From an uncultured Oscillospiraceae bacterium (GTDB lineage: Bacteria > Bacillota > Clostridia > Oscillospirales > Acutalibacteraceae): a stretch of DNA of 53,415 nt. A program made the translations under genes and the position numbers. Position 1 is the stretch's first letter. Each line of letters opens with the position of its first letter. A model generated the notes under the pieces. That model made no database searches. It had not been told where the DNA came from and saw only the letters and a list, made by a program, of their open reading frames with translations. The stretch covers positions 1 to 53,415 of the forward strand of contig UQKB01000012.1 in the NCBI GenBank assembly GCA_900541565.1, read 5' to 3'. Shown here piece after piece: positions 16,172 through 24,801 of the stretch.

Positions 16172-18391
16172 ATGCGCAAACTTATCAAATATCTGAAAAA
16201 ATCGGTCTTGCCCATTTTGGCTATATTGGTCTTGCTTGTTGTCCAGGCCTTCTGCGACCTTTCTCTTCCTGAAAAGATATCCGACATTGTGAATGTGGGA
16301 ATTCAGCAGGGAGGAATTGCGCAAATTGCCCCGATGGAGATCCGAAAAAGCCAGATGGAACGGCTTTTTTATTTTATGGATCAAAATGAAAGGGATACCG
16401 TGTTGGCAAACTATACGCTGCATGACAGCGATAAAAAGGAAAATTTGCAGGTCTATACGCTCTATGAAAATACAGATGCACAGACCGTGGAAACGCTCAA
16501 CGATATTTTTGGGATCCCTATGCTCGCGTTATCCTTTCTGGAAAGCGACGACCCGCAGATCAAGCAGGTTACCCAGTCGCTTCAACAGAAAATGCCGGGC
16601 GGCGCAAATCAAAGCGCTTCGCTGCTTGCACTTCTTGACCAGCTACCGCAGGCGCAGCGGCAGCAGGCCATTGCGTCTTTTAAAGAGCAAATGGATCAGT
16701 TTGAGGAAATTGACCCAAGCATTGTCCGGCAGATGGCGGTCAGCTTTGTACGCGAAGAATATCGTGCCGTCGGGATAGACGTGGACCGCATGCAGTCGGA
16801 TTATATTTGGCAATCCGGCATGTGGATGCTGCTGTATGCCTTAATCATAGCGGTGGCGGCGGCGCTCGTAACGCTTTTGGCTTCCAGGGTAGCGGCGCAG
16901 TTTGGGCGCGATTTAAGAAGCGCTGTGTTTCAAAAGGTGGTACATTTTTCCAGCAGAGAATTTAATCACTTTTCTACCGCTTCGCTTATTACCAGATGTA
17001 CAAATGATATACAACAGATCCAAATGCTTGTTGTCATGCTGCTGCGCATTGTAATTTACGCGCCGATCCTCGGTATTGGGGCGTTGGTAAAGGTTTTTGA
17101 AACAGGCGACGATATGGCCTGGGTAATCGGTGTTGCCATTGGCCTGATTCTGGCCCTGGTTTTGGTCCTCTATTTTATTGCCATGCCCCGCTTTAAGAAA
17201 TTGCAAAAGCTGGTTGACAGAGTCAACCTGGTGGCAAGGGAAATTCTTACGGGGCTGCCTGTTATACGTGCCTTCAGCAGGGAACGCCATGAAGAAGAGC
17301 GCTTTGATCAGGCAAATGTGGCGCTTACCAAAACCAATTTGTTTGTCAACCGTGTTATGACGTTTATGATGCCGGTTATGATGTTTATTATGAACGGCAT
17401 CAGTATTTTGATTGTTTGGGTCGGGGCACAGGCCATTGACGGCGGCTCCATGCAGGTAGGGAACCTGATGGCCTTTATCCAGTACACCATGCAGATCATT
17501 ATGGCATTTTTAATGCTTTCTATGATGAGCGTCATGCTGCCCAGGGCGTTGGTTTCCGCATCGCGCGTGGCGGAGGTTTTACAAACAGAAGAAACCGTCT
17601 GCGATCCGCAGCAGCCGGAACCCTTTAAAAAAGAAAAAAGCGGCTTTGTGGAGTTTGAGAATGTCTGTTTCCATTACCCAGGTGCGCAGGAGGATGTTTT
17701 AAAAAATATCAGCTTTACAGCAAGGCCCGGGCAGACTACGGCGTTTATAGGCAGCACAGGAAGTGGGAAATCCACCCTTGTAAATTTGATCCCGCGCTTT
17801 TTTGACGTGACGGACGGGAGAATTTTGGTAAATGGAACGGATATACGCAAGGTGAAAAAGCAAGCCCTGCGGCAGGATATAGGTTATGTTCCGCAAAAGG
17901 GCGTGCTGTTTTCCGGGACGATAGAAAGCAATATTGCCTATGGCCTTGAAAAAGAGGACCGCAAGCGTGTGGAACAAGCGGCGCAGGTTGCGCAGTCTGC
18001 GGACTTTATCAGTGAAAAGCCAAACGGCTACGAATCAGAGATCGCGCAGGGCGGGACAAATGTTTCGGGCGGACAGCGCCAAAGACTTTCTATTGCAAGG
18101 GCAGTGGCCAAAGACCCCAAAATTTATATATTTGACGACAGCTTTTCTGCACTTGATTATAAAACGGACGCTGCATTGCGCAAGGCGCTGCGCAATGAAA
18201 CGAAAGACAGTACCATTTTAATTGTCGCGCAGCGTATCAGCACAGTTTTACATGCAGACCAGATTATTGTGCTCGACGATGGAGAAATAGCCGGTATAGG
18301 GACGCATCAAAGCCTTATGGATTCCTGCGAAGTGTACCGTCAGATAGCCGAATCCCAGTTGTCAAAGGAGGAATTAAGCAATGAGCAGTAA
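16172..18391 (+). CDS. Heterodimeric ABC exporter subunit with large extracellular insert
   Basis: The 739-residue protein has a first transmembrane helix (residues about 11-30), then an insert of about 170 residues before the second helix, the rest of an ABC type-1 domain and an ATPase domain. Walker A is GSTGSGKST and the signature VSGGQRQRLS is intact. The Walker B end reads FDDSFSALD, so the catalytic Glu is replaced by Asp. The mirrored degeneracy in the partner (signature VSQGQ but intact ILDEATS) is the asymmetry known in heterodimeric multidrug exporters such as BmrCD and TM287/288. It is likely expressed under MarR control. Confidence 0.9.
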   Translation: MRKLIKYLKKSVLPILAILVLLVVQAFCDLSLPEKISDIVNVGIQQGGIAQIAPMEIRKSQMERLFYFMDQNERDTVLANYTLHDSDKKENLQVYTLYENTDAQTVETLNDIFGIPMLALSFLESDDPQIKQVTQSLQQKMPGGANQSASLLALLDQLPQAQRQQAIASFKEQMDQFEEIDPSIVRQMAVSFVREEYRAVGIDVDRMQSDYIWQSGMWMLLYALIIAVAAALVTLLASRVAAQFGRDLRSAVFQKVVHFSSREFNHFSTASLITRCTNDIQQIQMLVVMLLRIVIYAPILGIGALVKVFETGDDMAWVIGVAIGLILALVLVLYFIAMPRFKKLQKLVDRVNLVAREILTGLPVIRAFSRERHEEERFDQANVALTKTNLFVNRVMTFMMPVMMFIMNGISILIVWVGAQAIDGGSMQVGNLMAFIQYTMQIIMAFLMLSMMSVMLPRALVSASRVAEVLQTEETVCDPQQPEPFKKEKSGFVEFENVCFHYPGAQEDVLKNISFTARPGQTTAFIGSTGSGKSTLVNLIPRFFDVTDGRILVNGTDIRKVKKQALRQDIGYVPQKGVLFSGTIESNIAYGLEKEDRKRVEQAAQVAQSADFISEKPNGYESEIAQGGTNVSGGQRQRLSIARAVAKDPKIYIFDDSFSALDYKTDAALRKALRNETKDSTILIVAQRISTVLHADQIIVLDDGEIAGIGTHQSLMDSCEVYRQIAESQLSKEELSNEQ

Positions 18392-20282
18392 CAGGCCACG
18401 GCGCTTTATGCGCGGCCCGGGTGGATACGGGCAGGCAGGTACCGGCGAAAAAGCAAAGGATTTAAAGAAAACGGGGAAAAAGCTGCTTGTCTATATGGGC
18501 AGATATAAAATTGCACTGGTGCTTGTACTGCTTTTTGCCATTGCGGGCACCGTGTTTACAATTGTCGGCCCCAAAATTTTGGGGAATGCAACAACGGAGC
18601 TTTATAATGGGCTGATCAGCATGATTTCCGGCGGGGAAGGCATAAACTTTGGGAAAATTGCGGAAATATTGCTTTTCCTGCTTGGTCTGTATGTTGTCAG
18701 CGCGCTGTTTATGTTTATACAGGGGCTGATCATGACAAATATTACCCAAAAGATCACATACCGTATGCGCAAGGAAATAGCAGAAAAAATCAACCGACTC
18801 CCCATGAACTTTTTTGACAGCAGGCAGACAGGCGAAGTGTTGTCCATTATTACAAACGATGTTGACACACTTTCGATGAACCTCAACCAGAGCGCAACGC
18901 AGATGATTACGTCTGTGACCACGATTATTGGGATATTGATTATGATGTTCTCTATCAATTGGATCATGACCATTGTTGCGCTCTTGATTTTACCGCTGTC
19001 TATGTCCATTATTTCTGTGATTGTAAAAAAATCACAAAGACACTTTAGAAGCCAGCAGGAATACCTGGGACATGTCAACGGACAGGTAGAAGAAACCTTT
19101 GGCGGCGTAAATATTGTGCAGGCGTTCAATAATGAAGAAAAAACCATAGACGAATTTGAAAGAAACAATCAGGTGCTTTATAAATCGGCCTGGAAATCAC
19201 AGTTTTTGTCCGGTCTTATGCAGCCGGTTATGCAGTTTGTAGGCAACCTGGGCTATGTTGCCATTGCGGTGCTCGGCGGGTATTTTGTGATAAACGGTAC
19301 AATCATGGTGGGCGATATTCAGTCTTTTATCCAGTATGTAAGAAGTTTTACACAGCCCATTATGCAGGTGGCGCAGGTTTCCAATATGTTTCAGTCCATG
19401 GCGGCCGCCGCCGAAAGAGTTTTTGCGTTTTTGGAAGAGGAAGAAGAGGAGCAAACTGCCAAAGCGCATGCTACGCTTACAGAAACAACCGTCGACAGCA
19501 CGGGCGTGGAACACTCGGTACAGCGGAATGTTACGGTTGAGGATATGATTGGAAACGTAGAATTTAAAAATGTGCATTTTGGTTATCATCCTGACAAAAT
19601 TATTGTTAACGACTTTTCGGCAAAAGTTAAGCAAGGGCAGAAGATTGCCATTGTAGGACCTACAGGCGCCGGAAAGACGACAATGGTAAAGTTGCTGATG
19701 CGTTTTTATGACGTCAATTCCGGTGCAATTCTTGTCGACGGCTACAATGTTAAAAGCTTTGACCGCAGCGAGCTGCGCGAGCTTTTTGGTATGGTGCTGC
19801 AGGACACGTGGCTGTTTTCTGGAACCATTATGGAAAACATCCGCTACGGTAAGCTGGACGCGACGGATGAAGAGGTCATTGCAGCGGCTAAGGCGGCGCA
19901 TGTCCACAATTTTGTCCAGACGCTCCCGGACGGTTACGGCATGGTGCTCAATGAAGAGGCGACGAATGTTTCGCAGGGGCAAAAGCAGCTTTTGACCATT
20001 GCACGGACCATTTTGGCGGATCCTAAAATTTTGATTCTTGACGAGGCAACCAGCTCGGTCGATACGCGGACAGAGCTGCAGATCCAAAAGGCCATGGATC
20101 ATCTGATGCAGGGAAGAACCAGCTTTGTGATTGCGCACCGCCTTTCAACAATCAAGGACGCCGATCTGATCCTTGTCATGAAAGACGGCGATATCATCGA
20201 GCAGGGAAAGCACGAGCAATTGCTCAAGGCAGGCGGCTTTTATGCCGGGCTGTATAATTCTCAGTTTGAAAGCGCGTCTTAA
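18381..20282 (+). CDS. Heterodimeric ABC exporter subunit, partner
   Basis: The 633-residue half-transporter has an N-terminal basic tail, six membrane helices and an ATPase domain with Walker A GPTGAGKTT, a degenerate signature VSQGQKQLLT and Walker B ILILDEATSSVD. The switch region is IAHRLST. It overlaps the preceding gene by 11 bp with AAAGGAGG upstream. It provides the intact catalytic Glu while its partner provides the intact signature motif, so one composite ATP site should be active. Substrate unknown; drug or peptide export is likely. Confidence 0.9.
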   Translation: MSSNRPRRFMRGPGGYGQAGTGEKAKDLKKTGKKLLVYMGRYKIALVLVLLFAIAGTVFTIVGPKILGNATTELYNGLISMISGGEGINFGKIAEILLFLLGLYVVSALFMFIQGLIMTNITQKITYRMRKEIAEKINRLPMNFFDSRQTGEVLSIITNDVDTLSMNLNQSATQMITSVTTIIGILIMMFSINWIMTIVALLILPLSMSIISVIVKKSQRHFRSQQEYLGHVNGQVEETFGGVNIVQAFNNEEKTIDEFERNNQVLYKSAWKSQFLSGLMQPVMQFVGNLGYVAIAVLGGYFVINGTIMVGDIQSFIQYVRSFTQPIMQVAQVSNMFQSMAAAAERVFAFLEEEEEEQTAKAHATLTETTVDSTGVEHSVQRNVTVEDMIGNVEFKNVHFGYHPDKIIVNDFSAKVKQGQKIAIVGPTGAGKTTMVKLLMRFYDVNSGAILVDGYNVKSFDRSELRELFGMVLQDTWLFSGTIMENIRYGKLDATDEEVIAAAKAAHVHNFVQTLPDGYGMVLNEEATNVSQGQKQLLTIARTILADPKILILDEATSSVDTRTELQIQKAMDHLMQGRTSFVIAHRLSTIKDADLILVMKDGDIIEQGKHEQLLKAGGFYAGLYNSQFESAS

Positions 20283-20333
20283 AAAACCAAAAGGGATCCC
20301 TGTGTTCTACAGATGCAAAACTGCAAAACGAAA

Positions 20334-20370
20334 CAGCCAGTTTCCGTAAAAAGAAACTGGCTGCTTTTTT
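20334..20370 (+). terminator. Terminator after ABC exporter operon
   Basis: Stem CAGCCAGTTTC / GAAACTGGCTG (20334-20344, 20353-20363), then C and six T. Confidence 0.92.
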
Positions 20371-20439
20371 GTTCTTGTCTATGTTTTTTTATCATACAAA
20401 TAAAAAGGAACGCATACGGTGGCGAAAGGGGGAAGTGGC

Positions 20440-21396
20440 GTGCCCGTTTTGTATGTGCTGTATTTTATGGCCGGCCTGGCTTTGTTCCTGTTTGGCATGC
20501 ATCAAATGACAAAATCGCTTTCAGCGTTGTCAAACAGCAGACTGCAAAAAAAGCTGTCTGCCTTAACGAAAAGCAAAATTCGCGGCGTACTTTCGGGTGT
20601 ATGCATGACGGCGCTTATGCAATCGTCCTCTGCCGTAACGGTTATGTTGGTGGGTCTTGTCAATGCGGGGATCCTTACGCTGTATGAAACCATTGGGGTT
20701 ATTATGGGCGCCAATATAGGTACAACGGCAACAGCGTGGCTGATAAGCATTGCAGGGCTTGCGGGAACGCCGCTGTCTGCTTGGCTTAACCTGGTAACAC
20801 TGGCGGGGGCGTCGCTGCTGTTTGCAGCTATTTTTTGCATGAAAAAGAAGCTGCAAATTGCCGCTGCGTTATGCGGGTTTAGCATGCTGATACTGGGTAT
20901 GCATTTTATGAGCGACGCACTGTCCCCGCTTCGGGCCTTTCCGCTGACGGCACAGTTTTTACTGTATTTTTCCAACCCCTTGTATGGCCTCTTTGCGGGG
21001 ACGGCCATAACGGCCCTGTTGCAGAGCTCTTCGGCTTCCGTAGGTATTTTGCAGGCATTGTCGCTGACCGGCTCTGTTACGCTTGCAAGCGCAATCCCTA
21101 TTGTACTGGGCCAAAATATAGGAACCTGTGTTACGGCGTTGCTGGCTTGTATTGGAACAGGGAAAAATGCCAAGCGCACGGCCTTTGTACATTTATATTT
21201 CAACATGGTAGGTGCTCTGTTTTTACTGGCGGTGTTTTACGGGCTGGATGCTGTTTTTTCTTTTTCCTTTTTGGAAAAGGCGGCGTCTCCGACAGACATT
21301 GCTATGGTACATACTGCGTTTAATCTGCTGTGTACAATCCTGCTTTATCCCTTTTCCGGGTGGCTTGTGCACCTTGCGCACCGGACGGTGCGCTGA
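20440..21396 (+). CDS. Na/Pi cotransporter family protein
   Basis: A membrane protein of about 318 residues with the inverted repeat of the PF02690 family: two QSSSA motifs (ALMQSSSAVTVM and ALLQSSSASVGIL), GANIGTTATAW and GQNIGTCVTALL. It likely imports phosphate with sodium. The C-terminal PhoU-like domain found in many relatives is absent. The GTG at 20440 is chosen because AAAGGGGGAAG is 7 nt upstream and the protein then starts about 10 residues before the first helix, as in homologues; GTG 20419 is possible. Its stop codon abuts the stop of the converging asparagine synthetase gene. Confidence 0.88.
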   Translation: MPVLYVLYFMAGLALFLFGMHQMTKSLSALSNSRLQKKLSALTKSKIRGVLSGVCMTALMQSSSAVTVMLVGLVNAGILTLYETIGVIMGANIGTTATAWLISIAGLAGTPLSAWLNLVTLAGASLLFAAIFCMKKKLQIAAALCGFSMLILGMHFMSDALSPLRAFPLTAQFLLYFSNPLYGLFAGTAITALLQSSSASVGILQALSLTGSVTLASAIPIVLGQNIGTCVTALLACIGTGKNAKRTAFVHLYFNMVGALFLLAVFYGLDAVFSFSFLEKAASPTDIAMVHTAFNLLCTILLYPFSGWLVHLAHRTVR

Positions 21397-23244
21397 TCAT
21401 ACGCCGACAATTTCTACATGGTACGTTTTAAACCAGTGGTCAAGCTCAATGATGTACGCCAGAATTTGCGGTGCACGCATGAGCTGCCCATACCAGGGGG
21501 AACGGATCTCCTCCGGGTGTTCAATAATTTCCAACACACCTTTTTCGTCTAAAAATTGGTTTAGAACCGATTTTTTATCCCGCAGCACTTTTTTGGCACC
21601 TTCCGATACAAGCTGCATATAAAGCGGGTTATGCGTTTTGGGATAGGGGCTCTTTTTGCGCCAGACAATGTCATAGGGCAGTAAATCGCTCATGGCGGTG
21701 CGCAAAATGCCTTTTTCTCTTCCATGCAGCGCCTTTAAACTCCATGGCATATTATAGGCGTATTCGACAATCCTGTAATCGCAAAACGGCACTCTTACCT
21801 CCAGCCCGCTGTACATGGACATTCGGTCCTTTCTGTCAAGCAGTCCCTGCATAAACCAGTGGAAATTCAACATAAACATTTCTTTCATACGCGCTTCCAA
21901 GGGTGAATCTGTGGGGAGCTTGTCGGTTTGCCGGACTGTATCCATATAGCGGTCGTGCACGTATGCCTCGCCGTTTTTTAAAAGGCCCGGCTTTAAGATA
22001 CTCCTGCGGATATCAAGGCTGCGCGACCATGGGAAGCATTCTTCAAACAGGATTTCCCTGTTATGGTACCACGGGTAACCACCAAACAGCTCGTCGGCGC
22101 ATTCGCCGGAAAGGGCGACTGTAAAGTTTTCCTTAACAGCTTTGCAAAATAACAGCAGGGAAGAATCCACGTCCACCATAGCGGGCAGGTCTCTTGCCTC
22201 CACTGCGGGCAAAAGCGCTTCGAACAGCTTTTGATTATCTAAAACAACTTCCCTATGCTGTGAACCAATATGTTCGCACATCATGCGGATATATACATTG
22301 TCTGCATTTGGTTGAAAAAGGCTCTTTGTAAAATACTTTTCATTGTCTATATAATCTACAGAATAGGTGGGAAGCGGCCCTTTTCCTGTTTCCTTGTAGT
22401 AATCCGCCGCTGTTTTTGAAATAATGCTGGAATCCAAGCCGCCGGATAAAAAGCAGCAAAGCGGAACGTCTGAAACCAGCTGTCTGCGGATAGAGTCTGT
22501 CAGCAAAAACCTTGTCTTTTCAATGGTTTGAGCTTCATTGTCCGTATGCTCGCGCGCCTGCAGGGTAAAGTAACGCCGCTTTTTCAAAATGCCGTTTTTA
22601 TATACAGCGCATTCGCCGGGGAGCAGTTCCCTGACGTTTTTAAATACACCGAAGCCTCCGCTTCTTCCAGGGCCAATGAAAAAGATTTCGTTTAACCCCT
22701 GTTCGTCAATTTGCGGTTTTACAATTGGGTTTGCGAGCAACGCTTTGATTTCAGAGGCAAAAAGAAGCCCGCCCTTATATGCGTAATAAAATAGCGGCTT
22801 AACGCCGATGCGGTCTCTTGCAACGAACAACCGATGCAGGGCTTGATCCCAAACGGCAAACGCAAATATTCCGTTGAGCTTTTCCACACAGCTTTCTCCC
22901 CAATGGATATACGCGGTCAGAAGGACTTCGGTGTCGCTGTGCCCCTGGAAGGTGTACCCCTGCGCAAGCAGCTCGCGGCGGAGGTCTTCCGTATTATAAA
23001 GCTCGCCGTTATAGACAAGCGTATAGCTTTCCTGCCCGTGGTTGATCGTCATAGGCTGTATACCGCCCTTAGGGTCAATTACAATCAACCTGCGGTGGAT
23101 CAGGCATACGCCGTGGTCCCGGTCTAAAAAAACGCCGTTTTCATCTGGCCCTCTTTTTTCAAGCGTTTGTGACATGCTTTCTATAATAGAGGTCTTTTCG
23201 CTTAAATCTTCGTATCTGTCAAGCCATCCTGCAATACCGCACAT
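21397..23244 (-). CDS. asnB: Asparagine synthetase (glutamine-hydrolysing)
   Basis: The 615-residue protein begins MCGIAGW, so Cys2 becomes the N-terminal nucleophile of the glutaminase domain. This fixes the start at 23244 rather than the GTG at 23256; AAAGGTGG lies 8 nt upstream. The N-terminal domain has RGPDE and YNGELYN motifs. The synthetase domain has the PP-loop CFLSGGLDSSII and GECADELFGGYPW. It amidates aspartate with ammonia from glutamine using ATP. It is a full-length housekeeping-type enzyme. Its stop codon directly touches that of the Na/Pi gene, leaving no room for a terminator between them. Confidence 0.95.
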   Translation of the reverse strand: MCGIAGWLDRYEDLSEKTSIIESMSQTLEKRGPDENGVFLDRDHGVCLIHRRLIVIDPKGGIQPMTINHGQESYTLVYNGELYNTEDLRRELLAQGYTFQGHSDTEVLLTAYIHWGESCVEKLNGIFAFAVWDQALHRLFVARDRIGVKPLFYYAYKGGLLFASEIKALLANPIVKPQIDEQGLNEIFFIGPGRSGGFGVFKNVRELLPGECAVYKNGILKKRRYFTLQAREHTDNEAQTIEKTRFLLTDSIRRQLVSDVPLCCFLSGGLDSSIISKTAADYYKETGKGPLPTYSVDYIDNEKYFTKSLFQPNADNVYIRMMCEHIGSQHREVVLDNQKLFEALLPAVEARDLPAMVDVDSSLLLFCKAVKENFTVALSGECADELFGGYPWYHNREILFEECFPWSRSLDIRRSILKPGLLKNGEAYVHDRYMDTVRQTDKLPTDSPLEARMKEMFMLNFHWFMQGLLDRKDRMSMYSGLEVRVPFCDYRIVEYAYNMPWSLKALHGREKGILRTAMSDLLPYDIVWRKKSPYPKTHNPLYMQLVSEGAKKVLRDKKSVLNQFLDEKGVLEIIEHPEEIRSPWYGQLMRAPQILAYIIELDHWFKTYHVEIVGV

Positions 23245-23311
23245 AATGACAACCACCTTTACCTTTTATGAAAATTACCATGAAAAGCAATGAGAAAACG
23301 TTGCGACTATA

Positions 23312-24385
23312 TTATATGTTCTGCCCGTTCTTTTGTTGCTTCTGATAGGAAAATAAAAAGCAAAAGGAAAGTAAGACAAGCGCAATGCTGCCCGCAGCCG
23401 TTGTAGAGGAAGTCGGTACCACCGCACTGACGTTTGAAAAAACCGGTTGTGTCTGTGCAGGTGTGTAAACCAAAAAGATCAAATGTGTAAATACGGCGCA
23501 TAAAATCCCCTGCGCAAAGCGAAAAAGGGTAAATAAGACGCGGTTGATCTTCAGCGTGCCCAGCGTTGCGTATATCTGGAAATGAACGCAAATTCCGCCC
23601 CATCCAATGGCAAAGGCCAAAAGCGCAACAGGTGCTCCAGCCTTTATGGCTGCAAAGCATCCGCCGGTTACCTCCAGCAAAATGGGAAGAACGGAGGAGG
23701 CCACCGCACTGCTGGCCCCACATGCGGTCAACAGTTTTTCAAAAAAAGACGTGCCTCCTGCATTTTGCAGTATACCCAATAAAGCGGAAAACAATACGAC
23801 CATACCGCAAAGCTGCAATATTCCAAGCGTGCTGTCGCCACAGGATGTGACAAGTGCGTTTGTAAGCGGCATGGGAGGCTCTTTTGGTGCTGCCTGCTTT
23901 AAAGTATCTGGCCGGTCCTTGCATAGAAAGCGCGTAAAAAAGCCTAAAATCAGCTGAGAGAGTACCTGTGCGATGAGCAAAATAATGCCCGTGGCGGTAT
24001 TGTGCAGCAAAGAAGCACCCACTGCAAAAACCAAAAATGCCGGCCCTGCGCCCACTGTGAAGTACAGCATTCTGGCGGCCTGCTGCTGCGTGATCAGGCG
24101 TTGGTCCAGCAGGCTTCGAACGCCGCGCGCACCTACAGGATAACCGCAAAACATGCTTAAAAGAATGGTTACACCGGCACTGCCGGGCAGGCGGAACAGG
24201 TGCACGGTAACAGGCGATAATATACGCGATAATGCGGCGGAAATACCGCTGTTTACAACAAAGGAGGACAGTACCATAAAAGGGAAAAGGGAAGGAATTA
24301 AAACCTGTGCGCAATACAGCAGCCCGTCGGCCGCGCCCTGTGTCATAAGTACCACCGCCAAAGCATAATTTAAAACAGCCGGCAA
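23312..24385 (-). CDS. ylbJ: YlbJ-like sporulation integral membrane protein
   Basis: A polytopic membrane protein with two nucleoside-recognition (Gate) domain halves: LIPSLFPFMVLSSFVV and FCGYPVGARGVRSLL early, and LEVTGGCFAAIKAG later. These match YlbJ, needed in Bacillus for spore cortex formation and expressed in the mother cell. The frame is open to 24550, but that would overlap yqfC. A SigE-like promoter at 24460-24489 places the transcript start near 24452, and the first usable start after it is TTG 24385; ATG 24346 with GGTGG upstream is an alternative. The start is therefore uncertain. It is divergent from the sporulation genes yqfC-yqfD. Confidence 0.8.
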   Translation of the reverse strand: MPAVLNYALAVVLMTQGAADGLLYCAQVLIPSLFPFMVLSSFVVNSGISAALSRILSPVTVHLFRLPGSAGVTILLSMFCGYPVGARGVRSLLDQRLITQQQAARMLYFTVGAGPAFLVFAVGASLLHNTATGIILLIAQVLSQLILGFFTRFLCKDRPDTLKQAAPKEPPMPLTNALVTSCGDSTLGILQLCGMVVLFSALLGILQNAGGTSFFEKLLTACGASSAVASSVLPILLEVTGGCFAAIKAGAPVALLAFAIGWGGICVHFQIYATLGTLKINRVLFTLFRFAQGILCAVFTHLIFLVYTPAQTQPVFSNVSAVVPTSSTTAAGSIALVLLSFCFLFSYQKQQKNGQNI

Positions 24386-24459
24386 TCTGGGGGTTATGTT
24401 AAGAGTCAGCAGGCGTTTTGCGCCCGTGATTGCAGAAATTGCCGACCGATATATGCTAA

Positions 24460-24489
24460 AGTTTATGAAACGGCCTGTATTCAATATGC
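24460..24489 (-). promoter_or_regulatory. SigE-type promoter of ylbJ-like gene
   Basis: On the minus strand, GCATATT (24489-24483), 15-bp spacer, CATAAACT (24467-24460). This agrees with the Bacillus SigE consensus (KMATATT, N14-15, CATACAHT) except at one position of the -10. Confidence 0.6.
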
Positions 24490-24506
24490 AAAAGCGTGGT
24501 GTTAAT

Positions 24507-24785
24507 ATGGCAAAACGAAAAGAAAAGGGCCGCCCTGCAAAGCCTTCCATTCTGTCTGGCCCGCAAAGGCGGATGGCCGATCTGCCTTATCTGGAGCTGA
24601 AAGGGAACCGGGAAGCGCTCATTGAGGGATGCAAAGGAATCCTGCAATATGACACGCAGATCATCCGCATTAATACAGGCGCTATGATTATTGCCTTTTG
24701 CGGAAGAGGGCTGAATATAAAGTGCCTTACAGTCAGCTCTTTGATTGTGGAAGGCTATATTACGTCTGTTGAATTTGTAAGCTAA
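24507..24785 (+). CDS. yqfC: Sporulation protein YqfC
   Basis: The 92-residue protein has the YqfC/YabP pattern: LPYLELKGNREALIEGCKG, GILQYD and ITSVEFV at the C-terminus. Bacillus YqfC is a SigE-dependent sporulation protein of about this length encoded directly before yqfD, as here (16-bp gap). ATG 24507 is preferred over 24396, which would add 37 residues absent from homologues; only a weak GGTG site precedes it. Confidence 0.88.
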   Translation: MAKRKEKGRPAKPSILSGPQRRMADLPYLELKGNREALIEGCKGILQYDTQIIRINTGAMIIAFCGRGLNIKCLTVSSLIVEGYITSVEFVS

Positions 24786-24801
24786 AGGAGCCCATGTGTG
24801 A

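Noticed and set aside
21397..23244. Asparagine synthetase as a lasso-peptide cyclase for the peptide at 2186
   Set aside because: It starts with MCGIAGW and keeps full glutaminase and synthetase motifs, lies 13 kb away on the other strand, and no B1/B2 protease genes sit near it. It is a normal asnB.
24386..24550. Longer N-terminus for the ylbJ-like gene starting at 24550
   Set aside because: It would overlap yqfC and begin upstream of the SigE-type promoter; the extra residues are not hydrophobic or family-like.
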